A DNA stretch of 64,000 nt, taken from Rhizobium sp. TH2. Its GTDB lineage: Bacteria; Pseudomonadota; Alphaproteobacteria; Rhizobiales; Rhizobiaceae. The notes beneath the pieces are model-generated. The model was given only the letters and a program-made list of their open reading frames with translations, searched no databases and was not told the origin of the DNA. A program made the position numbers and the translations under genes. Of the stretch, positions 49,014-57,898 are shown one piece after another. How positions within the stretch are numbered: the stretch's first letter is position 1; the number at the start of each line of letters is the position of its first letter. The stretch lies in the NCBI RefSeq assembly GCF_024707525.1, contig NZ_CP062231.1, forward strand, positions 5,211,501 through 5,275,500, given 5' to 3'.

Positions 49014-51542
49014 TTATTCGGCGGCGCTCAGGCGCTCGTTTTTTTCACCGGCGGGAATGCGGCAGGTGACGCGGGTTCCGGTTCCCGGCGCCGAATCGAC
49101 CGAAATCGAGCCATGATGCAGGTTCACGAAGCTCTCGACAATCGCAAGGCCAAGTCCTGCACCGGATTTGCGCCCGCCGCGCCCGTCGCTTTCGAAGCGG
49201 TTGAAGATTTTTGCCAGCATTTCAGGCGTCATGCCCGGGCCGGCATCGGATACGGTGAAGACGAAGTCATTGGCCTCGCGCCAGCATTTCAGCCCGATCG
49301 AAGTACCGTCGGGCGCGAAATTGGCGGCGTTGGCCAGCAGCTTGATGAATATCTGCTTCAGCCGCTGGTGATCGGCCATCACGGTGCCGAGATCATGGTC
49401 GGCGGTGATCTTCAGCGTCACGTCGTTTTCCTGCAGCCGGTGGGCGATCTGCAGCGACACTTCGTCGAGCAGGTCGTTGATATCGACTGGTTCGAGCGTG
49501 AGTTCCATGATCCCCGCATCGACGGTGGCGAGATCGAGGATGTCGTTGACCAGCGTCAGCAGCACGGAGGAGGAATTCGAGATATGGTCGAGATATTCCG
49601 CCTGCCGTCCGGTCAGCGGGTCCATGCCCGGTGTGCGCAGCAGGTCGGTGAAGCCGATGATATTGGTCAGCGGCGAGCGCAGTTCGTAGGACACATGCTG
49701 CACGAAGGCATTCTTGAGTTCGTCGGCCTTGCGCAGGGCTTCGTTCTTGTCCTTCAGCGCCCGTTCGGCCAGTTCGCTGTCGGTCACGTTGACGAAGGTC
49801 AGCATGGTCTGGGCGTTCGGCAGCGGTATCACTGCATAATCGAGCACCAGCCCGGTCTTGAGTTCCAGCTTGCCGGAGATCTGCTCGCGCATGTCCTCGA
49901 AACTGGTGATGATGCGCGAATAAGTCTTCCAGCCGTCGGCCCCTTCATAGCTCGGCAGGCAGGCCGCCTCGATCGCCTTGATATGGGTGCCCGGCTCGGC
50001 CTCGGCTGCTGAAATACCCCAGAGTGCCCGGAAAGCCGGGTTCGACAGCGTGATCCGCCCATCCGGCTCAAACACCGCAACGCCTTCGGCGAGATGATCG
50101 ATCGTCTCGCCCTGCACCTTGAGCAACGTATTGTAGCGGGTTTCGAGATCGACCTTCTCGGTCAGGTTCTCGAACACCCAGGTCGCACCGCCTTGCGGAC
50201 GGGCAGTGGCGAAAACGCGCAGCGTCTGGCCATTCGACAAGTGCCAGACATCGGTATGGGTATCGAGCGAGCGATAGACGGAAAGAATGCTTTCCTTCCA
50301 GGTCTTCCAGTTCAGCTGTTCGGGCAGCCGCGATACGGCCCTCAGCCGGTCGAGCAACTCGCCATGCGCGGGCTGCGATTCCAGGAAGGCGATGTCGAGA
50401 TCCCAGAGCTGGCGGAAGGCCTGGTTGTAATATTGCAGCTTCTGCCGGTCGTCGAAAATCGCCACCGGGGTCGCCAGCATGTCGAGCGTCTCGGCGTGGC
50501 TCTTGATCGTCCGGTTCAACTCGTCACGGATCGCTTCCTGGCGCGATACGTCCAGCGCGATACCGGCCGAACCGGAGGACGTCTTCACGTCCACGACCTC
50601 GTAATAGGTGCGGTTGCCGTTCACCACGGTCGCCACCTTGTCGCGGAACGGGTTATCCAGCGTCGCCACGGCCTTGATTTTTTCACGGCTCACGGTTTCC
50701 AAGAGTTCGCGGCCTTCCTGCAGCACGATATCCGGCGTCGGCGCCTTGACGGCCTCGCCATAGGCGTCGTTCACCCAGGCGAGCTTGCCATCCGGGCTGC
50801 GCTGCCAGCTCGGCATGTCGACGGCGTCCATCAGCGTCTGGAAGGTGCGGATCGAACCCTGCAGCCGGTCGCGCTCGATCTGCAACTCCGCCAGTTGGGC
50901 GCGGAGATTGTTGAGCGAGACGAAGCGCACGAAGGCTCGGCCGCCGGATACTCGGCCCTGCGCTTCCAGCACCTCGTCGCGGCTGGTTTCCACCACGATG
51001 TCGAAGCTCGCCGCATCGGCGCGCAGCCTGTCGATCGCCCGTTCCAACTCGCTTGCGGAGCGGGGCCGCAGCCAGCGGCCGAAGGCCAGGAAGTCGCGAT
51101 CGTTGACCGGCGCACCGGTCTCGGGCGGCAATTGGCCGAGAAATTCCGGATTCCCGTCCATGCCGTCCCAGATCACGATCCGGCGGTTCTTGTCGGCGAT
51201 CAGCGCCTCGAAGCGGGAAATGCGGCTCTGCGCGTCGGACAGCGCGGTGCGGATCTGGCGGTTTTCGTTCTCCATGTCAGTGCGCTTGCGCATCAGGATG
51301 AAGGCGCCGATCAGCGAGACGGAGATCAGGCCGGCGGCCGCGGCAAAGCCGATCGTGTTGGAAGAGGAGAGCATGCGCTCGGCCGTCGGCACGGCAGCAA
51401 AGGCGGCGCCGGGAATGAGCGCGGTGGCTGAAAACAGCGCGTTGCCCAGCAGGTTGGAGCTTACGCCCTCACGCTTCGCGCTCCGGGGCGGATTTGTCCC
51501 ACCCCGCGATTGCGTTGCAATGTCCTCGAATCCCGATTTCAT
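49014..51542 (-). CDS. divL: DivL-type cell-cycle pseudo-histidine kinase
   Basis: 842 residues. An N-terminal membrane anchor (about 60-85), a coiled-coil region, several PAS-like domains (about 115-590), a DHp domain and a HATPase_c domain (FIKLLANAANFAP N-box, VSDAGPGMTPEML, GAGLGLAIVESFV). In the DHp the phospho-accepting histidine is replaced by Tyr619 (HVSYELRSPLTNI), the hallmark of DivL, which acts through protein contact with DivK and CckA to set CtrA activity. The gene lies 15 bases upstream of the TsaE fusion. The 270 bp on its 5' side hold no other gene that I can see. Confidence 0.9.
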   Translation of the reverse strand: MKSGFEDIATQSRGGTNPPRSAKREGVSSNLLGNALFSATALIPGAAFAAVPTAERMLSSSNTIGFAAAAGLISVSLIGAFILMRKRTDMENENRQIRTALSDAQSRISRFEALIADKNRRIVIWDGMDGNPEFLGQLPPETGAPVNDRDFLAFGRWLRPRSASELERAIDRLRADAASFDIVVETSRDEVLEAQGRVSGGRAFVRFVSLNNLRAQLAELQIERDRLQGSIRTFQTLMDAVDMPSWQRSPDGKLAWVNDAYGEAVKAPTPDIVLQEGRELLETVSREKIKAVATLDNPFRDKVATVVNGNRTYYEVVDVKTSSGSAGIALDVSRQEAIRDELNRTIKSHAETLDMLATPVAIFDDRQKLQYYNQAFRQLWDLDIAFLESQPAHGELLDRLRAVSRLPEQLNWKTWKESILSVYRSLDTHTDVWHLSNGQTLRVFATARPQGGATWVFENLTEKVDLETRYNTLLKVQGETIDHLAEGVAVFEPDGRITLSNPAFRALWGISAAEAEPGTHIKAIEAACLPSYEGADGWKTYSRIITSFEDMREQISGKLELKTGLVLDYAVIPLPNAQTMLTFVNVTDSELAERALKDKNEALRKADELKNAFVQHVSYELRSPLTNIIGFTDLLRTPGMDPLTGRQAEYLDHISNSSSVLLTLVNDILDLATVDAGIMELTLEPVDINDLLDEVSLQIAHRLQENDVTLKITADHDLGTVMADHQRLKQIFIKLLANAANFAPDGTSIGLKCWREANDFVFTVSDAGPGMTPEMLAKIFNRFESDGRGGRKSGAGLGLAIVESFVNLHHGSISVDSAPGTGTRVTCRIPAGEKNERLSAAE

Positions 51543-51812
51543 CAGGCAGTCCCCGCTATTCCGCCAAATAGTCTTCTAATGCAGCCGGTCAGGCAGCGTT
51601 ACGACCCGAGGGTCCGACCGTCGTGCCGAAACGAGACTGTCCCGGCAGAAGGCTCCAGATCATGCGGAGCCAAGTTGATCGCGAACGCCTGACAATCGGG
51701 CTCGCTGACCGTTGCCTGCCTCGTCCGCCGCCGCGGGGTCGAGCTGGGTTCACAGTCGAATCAACTTAGAAAACAATACTATCGTGGGCCTGACCAGCAA
51801 AGCGATTTGCCC

Positions 51813-51849
51813 AAAAAAGAAGCCACGGCCGCAATTTACGGCCGTGGCT
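51813..51849 (-). terminator. Intrinsic terminator of ahcY
   Basis: On the minus strand AGCCACGGCCG / CGGCCGTGGCT (perfect 11-bp stem, 7-base loop; 51839-51849 and 51821-51831) is followed by TTC and a run of six U residues. It lies 31 bases past the ahcY stop and insulates divL. Confidence 0.92.
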
Positions 51850-51879
51850 ACAAGATTTGGTATAATGGTTAATAAAGTC

Positions 51880-53280
51880 TTAATACCGGTAGTGTTCGGC
51901 CTTGAACGGACCGGATTTTTCGACCGAGATATAATCGGCCTGCTGGTCCGAAAGCTCGGTCAGGCGCACGCCGAGCTTTTCGAGATGCAGCCGCGCCACC
52001 TTCTCGTCGAGGTGCTTGGGCAGAACATAGACTTCGTTCTTGTACTTGCCGTCATTGTTGTAGAGCTCGATCTGGCCCAGCACCTGGTTGGTGAAGGAGG
52101 CGCTCATCACGAAGGACGGATGGCCGGTCGCGTTGCCGAGATTGAGCAGACGTCCCTCGGAGAGCAGGATCATGCGGTTGCCCTTGGGGAACTCAATCAT
52201 GTCGACCTGCGGCTTGATATTGTTCCACTTGAGGTTCCGGAGCGCCGTGACCTGGATCTCGTTGTCGAAGTGACCGATATTGCCGACGATCGCCATGTCC
52301 TTCATCTCGCGCATATGGTCGAGACGGATGACGTCCTTGTTGCCTGTCGCGGTGATGAAGATGTCGGCGGTCTTGACGACGTCTTCAAGCTGCACGACCT
52401 CGAAGCCGTCCATGGCGGCCTGGAGGGCGCAGATCGGGTCGATTTCGGTGACTTTTACGCGCGCGCCGGCGCCAGCCAATGAAGCGGCCGAGCCCTTGCC
52501 CACATCGCCATAGCCGCAGACGACGGCGACCTTGCCGGCCATCATCACGTCGGTGCCGCGGCGGATGCCGTCGACCAGCGATTCCTTGCAGCCATACTTG
52601 TTGTCGAACTTCGACTTGGTGACCGAGTCATTGACGTTGATCGCCGGGAAGGGCAGCAGGCCCTTTTCCTGCAGCTGGTAGAGGCGGTGCACGCCGGTCG
52701 TGGTCTCTTCGGTCACGCCCTTGATCGCATCGCGCTGCTTGGTGAACCAGCCCGGCGAAGCGGCCATACGCTTCTTGATTTGGGCGACCAGGACTTCTTC
52801 TTCTTCAGACTCAGGCTTGGACAGCACGTCCTCGCCGGCTTCCGCACGGGCGCCGAGCAGGATGTACATGGTGGCGTCGCCGCCATCGTCGAGGATCATG
52901 TTGGAGAGACCGCCATCGGTCCACTGGAAGATCTTGTCGGTATAGGTCCAGTATTCCTCGAGCGTCTCACCCTTGACGGCATAGACCGGAATGCCGGCTG
53001 CGGCGATCGCGGCGGCGGCATGGTCCTGGGTCGAGAAGATGTTGCACGAGGCCCAGCGCACTTCGGCGCCGAGAGCGACGAGCGTCTCGATCAGTACGCC
53101 GGTCTGGATCGTCATATGCAGCGAACCGGTGATGCGCGCGCCCTTGAGTGGCTTCTTCTCGCCATATTCGCTACGCGCGGCCATCAGGCCCGGCATTTCG
53201 GTTTCGGCGATTGTCAGTTCCTTGCGGCCGTAGTCGGCCAGGCCGATATCGGCGACAAGATAATCCTTGGCAGCGGTCAT
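51880..53280 (-). CDS. ahcY: S-adenosylhomocysteine hydrolase
   Basis: 466 residues. Splits SAH into homocysteine and adenosine, part of the methyl cycle. Opening [72 protein letters not shown] motif [15 protein letters not shown] and the C-terminal EHYRY tail are typical. ATG at 53280 is the family start with GGAGA ahead; the frame is open 30 codons upstream. Expression is probably controlled by the palindrome 122 bp upstream. Confidence 0.98.
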   Translation of the reverse strand: MTAAKDYLVADIGLADYGRKELTIAETEMPGLMAARSEYGEKKPLKGARITGSLHMTIQTGVLIETLVALGAEVRWASCNIFSTQDHAAAAIAAAGIPVYAVKGETLEEYWTYTDKIFQWTDGGLSNMILDDGGDATMYILLGARAEAGEDVLSKPESEEEEVLVAQIKKRMAASPGWFTKQRDAIKGVTEETTTGVHRLYQLQEKGLLPFPAINVNDSVTKSKFDNKYGCKESLVDGIRRGTDVMMAGKVAVVCGYGDVGKGSAASLAGAGARVKVTEIDPICALQAAMDGFEVVQLEDVVKTADIFITATGNKDVIRLDHMREMKDMAIVGNIGHFDNEIQVTALRNLKWNNIKPQVDMIEFPKGNRMILLSEGRLLNLGNATGHPSFVMSASFTNQVLGQIELYNNDGKYKNEVYVLPKHLDEKVARLHLEKLGVRLTELSDQQADYISVEKSGPFKAEHYRY

Positions 53281-53401
53281 TGATGGTCTCCAGATTGATG
53301 GTGCCGGTCTCTCGCCGGCCGTCGAACAGGCGCGCGGATACGCACGCCGGATTTCAGCATGGCGAGCCATTTACCAGCCCACAGCGCAAAAAGCAATAAG
53401 G

Positions 53402-53421
53402 ATATAAAGAAGTCTTTATAT
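53402..53421. promoter_or_regulatory. Perfect 9-2-9 palindrome upstream of ahcY (SahR-like operator)
   Basis: ATATAAAGA-AG-TCTTTATAT, a perfect inverted repeat 122 bp upstream of the ahcY start, overlapping the stop codon of the next gene upstream. From memory, alphaproteobacterial methionine-cycle genes are controlled by SahR, an ArsR-family repressor, through an AT-rich palindrome of this kind; I could not check the consensus. Confidence 0.7.
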
Positions 53422-54180
53422 GATGGCGTGGTGACTACGGATAATCACCGGCAGTACCATGGCGAGCAACAGCGCCGCAATCGGCACCGAAAACGCATAG
53501 CCGAAGAACCCGTAGCCGATGGCGCCGATCACGCCGCCGGCAAAGAACATGCCCACCATTTGCGACAGGATCACGAGCTTGGTGAGATTCGGCCGTACCC
53601 GGAGCTTGCGGGGATCGCCGCCCTGATTCCAATAGGCGCATTTCCCGAGTTCGATGCCGATATCGGTCACCATGCCGGTCACATGCGTCGTCCTCACGCG
53701 TGCACCCGATATCTTGGTGATCGTTGCATTTTGCAGGCCCATGACGAAGCAGAGCAGGGGCGCCGCAACCGCAATGAAAGCCGCCGGTTGCAGCAGCCCG
53801 GCCGCTGCAAAGCAGATGAGCAGTACCGCTTCCAGGAAGAGCGGGTAGACATATTGCCTGCTCCGCACGTTTCGCCGCCCCCAGTTGATGAGGATCGCGG
53901 ACGCCCCGGCGCCGGCCGTGAAGCAGGCGAGCGCGAGAAGCCCGATCGCGGCAAACCCGAATCCGCCAAGAGCCGCGTCGTCCGCCATGGCCGAGAGAAT
54001 GCCGGTCATGTGTGATGTGTATTTGCCGATCGCGATAAAGCCGCCGGCATTCACCGCGCCGGCAACGAAGGCGAGCAGCGTCCCGAGTGCCGCATCCGTG
54101 GCGCCGCTTCGCCTATGCGCCGCAAGATGAGCGAAGAGGCGCAGGAGATTGCCGGATCTGGTGTTTTGGTGGTTTGCCAT
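53416..54180 (-). CDS. YoaK-family (DUF1275) membrane protein
   Basis: 254 residues. About six membrane segments: LGTLLAFVAGAVNAGGFIAIGKYTSHMTGILSAMAD is the DUF1275 signature start, with HVTGMVTDIGIELGK later. Proposed as a membrane transporter-like protein; function unknown. ATG at 54180 is chosen; a TTG 30 bases upstream is an alternative. Its stop codon lies inside the ahcY operator-like palindrome, so the two genes are tightly packed. Confidence 0.86.
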   Translation of the reverse strand: MANHQNTRSGNLLRLFAHLAAHRRSGATDAALGTLLAFVAGAVNAGGFIAIGKYTSHMTGILSAMADDAALGGFGFAAIGLLALACFTAGAGASAILINWGRRNVRSRQYVYPLFLEAVLLICFAAAGLLQPAAFIAVAAPLLCFVMGLQNATITKISGARVRTTHVTGMVTDIGIELGKCAYWNQGGDPRKLRVRPNLTKLVILSQMVGMFFAGGVIGAIGYGFFGYAFSVPIAALLLAMVLPVIIRSHHAII

Positions 54181-54247
54181 GATGGCCACGCGAAAGGTTG
54201 AAATGTCCAACCCTAACGCCGTTCGCCTGCGCGGGCATTGCGCGGGA

Positions 54248-55183
54248 TCAATTGCTCGATGCCACCGAGGGGCTCGCCTGCGACCTCGCCACGATGATTA
54301 TCCCCGCCAGCGATACGACCAGTCCGGCGGCCATGACCCAGGACAGCGGCTCGTCGAACATGATCCAGGCCCAGATCATCGTCACCGGCGGGCTGAGATA
54401 GAGGATCGCGGTTACGCGCGCGGCGGAGGACTTGCGCAACGCGAGATAATAGAGGCTCCACGCGCCGAAGGTCGCGACGAAGACAAGCCACAGGATACCG
54501 CCGATGAAGCCCGTATCGAGCGCTGGCAGCACTCCGCCCTCGTGCCAGGCCAAGACCGCGAAGATCGCCGAGGCCGAGAGGCACTGAATGCAGAGGCTCT
54601 GGTGCACGGGCATGGCGCCGGCCGGGCTGCGCTTTTGCAGCAGCGTCGCCATCGCAAGCGACAAGGTTCCGAGCACCGGCAGGCCATAGGCCCAGAGCGG
54701 CACGTCGCCTATGCTCAAGGCCGAACCGGACGCGATCAGGACGCCGGCAAAACCGACGAAGGAACCGAGCCACTGGCGGCCGGTCAGCGCCTGGCCGAGA
54801 ACAGGCCATGAAAGCAGCGCGACGGCCAGCGGCAGCATGTCGGTAATAAGCGCCACCAGTCCCGTCGGTACGCCGCGACCAATAGCCATCGCGAATCCCG
54901 CCAGGTAACCGGCCATCGCCAATGCACCGAACAGGATCTGCGGCAGCACATTCTTCCAGCGCAGTTTCGGCCCCATCGTCAGGGCAAAGGGCGATAACAG
55001 CAGTCCTGAAACCAGGCTGCGCCAGAGCAGGATGAGGAAGATCGGCGCGTGATCTGTGGCGAAGCGTACCCCGACGAAGCCGGCACTCCAGGTTATCACA
55101 AGAGCCGCTTCGACAATGATCACAAGGGCGAGCGCGAGCAGGCCATTCCTTGCAGGAGACGGGACGTCGGCAATGTCACTCAT
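54248..55183 (-). CDS. EamA/DMT-family transporter
   Basis: 311 residues. About ten membrane helices in two EamA repeats: LALALVIIVEAALVITWSAGFVGVRFATDHAPIFLILLWR at the start, GSFVGFAGVLIASG at the end of repeat one, and LYLSPPVTMIWAWIMFDEPLSWVMAAGLVVSLAGIIIVAR ending repeat two. A metabolite exporter of unknown substrate. It is 47 bases downstream of a TetR gene on the same strand, which probably regulates it. Confidence 0.88.
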   Translation of the reverse strand: MSDIADVPSPARNGLLALALVIIVEAALVITWSAGFVGVRFATDHAPIFLILLWRSLVSGLLLSPFALTMGPKLRWKNVLPQILFGALAMAGYLAGFAMAIGRGVPTGLVALITDMLPLAVALLSWPVLGQALTGRQWLGSFVGFAGVLIASGSALSIGDVPLWAYGLPVLGTLSLAMATLLQKRSPAGAMPVHQSLCIQCLSASAIFAVLAWHEGGVLPALDTGFIGGILWLVFVATFGAWSLYYLALRKSSAARVTAILYLSPPVTMIWAWIMFDEPLSWVMAAGLVVSLAGIIIVARSQASPSVASSN

Positions 55184-55230
55184 GGATGGAGCGTCCTGGA
55201 TATTATGATGCCGGATGAGGCTTCAGGGGA

Positions 55231-55839
55231 TCAATGCTCGTCCCGCTGCGCAGGCGAATTCGACGCCGCAAATTGCTCCAACAGCGACACTGCCATCTTG
55301 CGCGCGCTCTTCAGCCGCCCGTCATGTCCGTCGAGACCAGCGCGCGCCATCGCACCTTCGAGCAGGAAGGACAGATGTTCCGCGACGTCGTCGGCGGTCG
55401 TGGAATCGGGCGCGATGTCACCCAGATACTCCCGAAACAGCCGCTCGACTTCGTCCTTCTGGAAAGCGACCGTTGCCCGGCCCGGGTCGCCGACCGGCAG
55501 TTCGGCCGCCGCGTTCAGCAAGCCGCAGCCGCGAAACCCCCATCCATAGGCAAGATGGGCATGATCGACATAGGAGTCGAAGACGGCGAGAACCCGCTCT
55601 GCCGGTGTCTTTGCCCGCTCTAGCCGCGCTGCCAGCACCGCCTGCCATTCCGCCACGCGGTTTTCCAGATAGAACTTCACTAGGTCCGCTTTGGAGGAAA
55701 AGTTATTGTACAGGCTCATCCGAGCGACGCCGGCGCGCGCAGTGATCGTGTCGATACCCGTAGCGGCGACACCATCCGTATAAAACAGTTCAGCCGCTGC
55801 CTTCAGCAGGCGTTCCTTCGCAGGCACTCGATCGATCAC
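55231..55839 (-). CDS. TetR-family transcriptional regulator
   Basis: 202 residues. HTH in AKERLLKAAAELFYTDGVAATGIDTITARAGVARMSLYNNFSSKADLVKFYLENR, then a helical ligand domain with the WQAVLAARLERAKTPAERVLAVFDSYVDHAHL and GFRGCGLLNAAAELP blocks (a cysteine-containing AcrR-like pattern). GTG at 55839 is preferred because GGAGAG lies ahead of it; a TTG 12 bases upstream is possible. A matching palindrome lies 18 bp ahead of the start. Probably controls itself and the DMT transporter downstream. Confidence 0.9.
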   Translation of the reverse strand: MIDRVPAKERLLKAAAELFYTDGVAATGIDTITARAGVARMSLYNNFSSKADLVKFYLENRVAEWQAVLAARLERAKTPAERVLAVFDSYVDHAHLAYGWGFRGCGLLNAAAELPVGDPGRATVAFQKDEVERLFREYLGDIAPDSTTADDVAEHLSFLLEGAMARAGLDGHDGRLKSARKMAVSLLEQFAASNSPAQRDEH

Positions 55840-55856
55840 GGTTCTCTCCAAAGTGT

Positions 55857-55876
55857 TAGATAGACCGATCTACCTA
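55857..55876. promoter_or_regulatory. TetR-type operator candidate
   Basis: TAGATAGA-CCGA-TCTACCTA, an 8-4-8 inverted repeat with one mismatch pair, 18 bp upstream of the TetR start. Position and shape fit an autoregulatory TetR operator. Confidence 0.65.
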
Positions 55877-55970
55877 ATTGTGAAACTTGTCAAGAGTGCT
55901 GATGGCAGTGAGCATGTCGATCTTTCACACTACCGGCAGAACCAGTCGATGAAGGCGGCGGGGAAGCACT

Positions 55971-56044
55971 AAGACACTTTCCGTATCAGGAAAGTATCTT
56001 GCCACGACAATCGGGTTGCGCTAATGGTTTCCAAGAATGGAAAC
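55971..56044. promoter_or_regulatory. Twin inverted repeats ahead of the GST operon
   Basis: Two sites share the core TTTCC-N6-GGAAA. Site 1 (55971-56000): AAGACACTTTCC, GTATCA, GGAAAGTATCTT, a 12-bp inverted repeat with one mismatch. Site 2 (56027-56044): GTTTCC, AAGAAT, GGAAAC, perfect. Their centres are 50 bp apart, close to five helical turns, and site 2 ends 12 bp before the GST start. They look like paired operators, most simply for the ArsR-type protein encoded in the same operon. Confidence 0.6.
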
Positions 56045-56056
56045 TATGAGGACGCC

Positions 56057-56740
56057 ATGTCGCTGACGCTTTACATCCATCCGCTCGCTTCGTTTTGCCA
56101 TAAGGTACTGATTGCGCTTTATGAAAATGAAACGGAGTTCGACACCGAGATCGTCGATTTCGCCGATCTGGGTTCCACGGCCGCCCTTCTCGACAAGTGG
56201 CCGGTCGGCAAGATTCCGGTCCTGCACGATAGCAAGGCCGGACAAACCGTACCCGAGACGAGCATCATCATCGAATACCTGCAGTCGAACTACCCGGGCG
56301 CAATCAGGTTGTTGCCGGCCGATCCAAAAGCGCGACTAGACGTCCGGCTGTGGGACCGGTTCTATGACCTCTATGTCAGCGTGCCGGTGCAGAAGATCGT
56401 GACGGACAGGATCAGACCCGCGCATGCCAACGATCCGCACGGTGTCGCTGAGGCAAGGTCGACGCTCGATCGGGCTTATGGCATGATCGACGCCCATCTC
56501 CGGTCCAGGCGGTGGGCAACGGGCGAGGATTTCACCATGGCGGATTGCGCCGCTTTGCCAGCCCTCTTCTTTGCGTCTATCGTGCATCCGTTCCCCGGTG
56601 ATCGGGAGCATCTCAAGGCCTATCTGCAACGGCTGCTCGATCGGCCATCGGTGCAGCGGGTCATCGCGGAAGCGCGGCCATATTTCTCGATGTTCCCCTA
56701 TCGGGACGCGATGCCTGAACACTATCTGGGAATCTCATGA
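56057..56740 (+). CDS. Glutathione S-transferase family protein
   Basis: 227 residues. N-terminal thioredoxin-like half: LTLYIHPLASFCHKVLIALYENETEFDTEIVDFADLG then KWPVGKIPVLHDSKAGQTVPETSIIIEYL (cis-proline, then Glu-Thr-Ser glutathione site). C-terminal helical half: RRWATGEDFTMADCAALPALFF (the conserved N-capping box with Asp). The ATG at 56057 has GAGGA ahead; the longer frame from 56024 runs through the putative operator. Its 3' end overlaps the ArsR gene by 4 bases. Confidence 0.9.
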   Translation: MSLTLYIHPLASFCHKVLIALYENETEFDTEIVDFADLGSTAALLDKWPVGKIPVLHDSKAGQTVPETSIIIEYLQSNYPGAIRLLPADPKARLDVRLWDRFYDLYVSVPVQKIVTDRIRPAHANDPHGVAEARSTLDRAYGMIDAHLRSRRWATGEDFTMADCAALPALFFASIVHPFPGDREHLKAYLQRLLDRPSVQRVIAEARPYFSMFPYRDAMPEHYLGIS

Positions 56741-57081
56741 ACGGCACATCGCCATCCATTTCATTCGACCGAATGTTCCAGGCCTTGGCGGACCCGAACC
56801 GGCGAGGATTTGTCGAACATCTCGCGCGCAAGCCGGCATCCGTAAAGGAACTGGCTGCGTCCGCCGATGTCGGCTTGCCCGCGGTTCTCAAGCACCTGCG
56901 AATTCTGGAGGATGGCGGCCTTGTCATATCGGAGAAGGCAGGACGGGTCCGGACCTATCGTATGCAGAAGGATGCCTTCGCCGCGATCAACGCGTGGATC
57001 GACCAGAGGCAGGCGGCGATGAACCTCGCCTTCGATCGTCTCGTCTCGTTGATGGCCGAATTGCCTGAAGAGGAAGAATAA
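56737..57081 (+). CDS. ArsR-family transcriptional regulator
   Basis: 114 residues. Winged HTH: FDRMFQALADPNRRGFVEHLARKPASVKELAASADVGLPAVLKHLRILEDGGLVISEKAGRVRTYRM. No cysteine metal site is visible, so it is not a metal sensor of the ArsR/SmtB kind; this subtype is typically paired with SRPBCC proteins, as here. Start overlaps GST by 4 bases and the stop shares a base with the SRPBCC start, so the three are translationally coupled. Confidence 0.92.
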   Translation: MNGTSPSISFDRMFQALADPNRRGFVEHLARKPASVKELAASADVGLPAVLKHLRILEDGGLVISEKAGRVRTYRMQKDAFAAINAWIDQRQAAMNLAFDRLVSLMAELPEEEE

Positions 57082-57569
57082 TGGGTGTGAACGTCAACCA
57101 TCGAACCTTTGTCATCGAGCGTGAACTGCCGGGCCGTCCAACCCATGCCTTTCGCTTCTGGTCGGTCCACGCGCTCAAGCGCCGCTGGACCTCCTGCCAT
57201 CCCGACTGGGAGGTGATCGACGACCGCATGGATTTCAGGGAAGACGGCAGCGAACGGATGATTTGGCGCATGCCCGATGGCACCGAGCAAAGCATGCTGG
57301 CGCATTATCTCGAAATCGCTGCCCCCGAACGGATCGTCTACGCCTATGCGATGCACACGGACGGCAAGTGCATCTCCTCGTCACTGGTGACCGTGGAACT
57401 GATTGGAGATGGGGCGAAAACGCGCATGACCTACACCGAGCAAGCCGTTTTCGGCGACGCCCGCGATGGCGACATACGTCAAAGCGGTACCGGCAGCGGC
57501 TTCGAGCGGCTTCGCGAGGTATTGATGGCGACACAGGAAGCGCCGGACGAATCATTGCTTCCGTCGTGA
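57081..57569 (+). CDS. SRPBCC (AHSA1-like) domain protein
   Basis: 162 residues. START/Bet v 1-like hydrophobic-ligand fold: RTFVIERELPGRPTHAFRFWSVHALKRRWTSC, then FREDGSERMIWRMPDGTEQSMLAHYLEIAAPERIVYAYAM, and VELIGDGAKTRMTYTEQAVFGD. Such proteins are often encoded immediately after an ArsR regulator. Function unknown; a ligand-binding or detoxification role fits the GST neighbour. TAATG overlap with ArsR. Confidence 0.9.
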   Translation: MGVNVNHRTFVIERELPGRPTHAFRFWSVHALKRRWTSCHPDWEVIDDRMDFREDGSERMIWRMPDGTEQSMLAHYLEIAAPERIVYAYAMHTDGKCISSSLVTVELIGDGAKTRMTYTEQAVFGDARDGDIRQSGTGSGFERLREVLMATQEAPDESLLPS

Positions 57570-57608
57570 CCGGCGGTCAGTGACACTCTGATCAGGGTTG
57601 ATGTGTGC

Positions 57609-57890
57609 CTACGCTTCTTCGCCGAACTTATCGGCAATCAGCGCCTCGATCGTGTTCAGCGCCTCGGCTGCCTGTGCGCCCGATGCCGTCACCATGATGG
57701 TCGAACCGGGCGCCGCCGCCAGCATCATCAAGCCCATGATCGAGGTGCCGCCCACCGTCATTCCGTCCTTGGAGACGTGGATTTCCGCGTCGAACAGTTC
57801 GACCGTCTGGACGAACTTCGCGGAGGCGCGGGCATGCAGGCCCCTTTTGTTGATGATCAGGATTTCCCGCTCGAGCCCGCTATCCGCCAT
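57609..57890 (-). CDS. ptsH: HPr phosphocarrier protein
   Basis: 93 residues. Phospho-accepting His19 in NKRGLHARASAKFV and regulatory Ser50 in GGTSIMGLMML, the site phosphorylated by HPr kinase. In alphaproteobacteria this HPr is part of a regulatory (PTS-Ntr-like) system rather than a sugar transporter. It lies 8 bases after the EIIA gene and converges on the SRPBCC gene. Confidence 0.96.
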   Translation of the reverse strand: MADSGLEREILIINKRGLHARASAKFVQTVELFDAEIHVSKDGMTVGGTSIMGLMMLAAAPGSTIMVTASGAQAAEALNTIEALIADKFGEEA

Positions 57891-57898
57891 GAAGGTCC

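Noticed and set aside
53281..53401. SAH or SAM riboswitch in the ahcY leader
   Set aside because: Only a short GCCGG/CCGGC hairpin is visible; I cannot recognise a riboswitch core, and the palindrome upstream explains regulation more simply.
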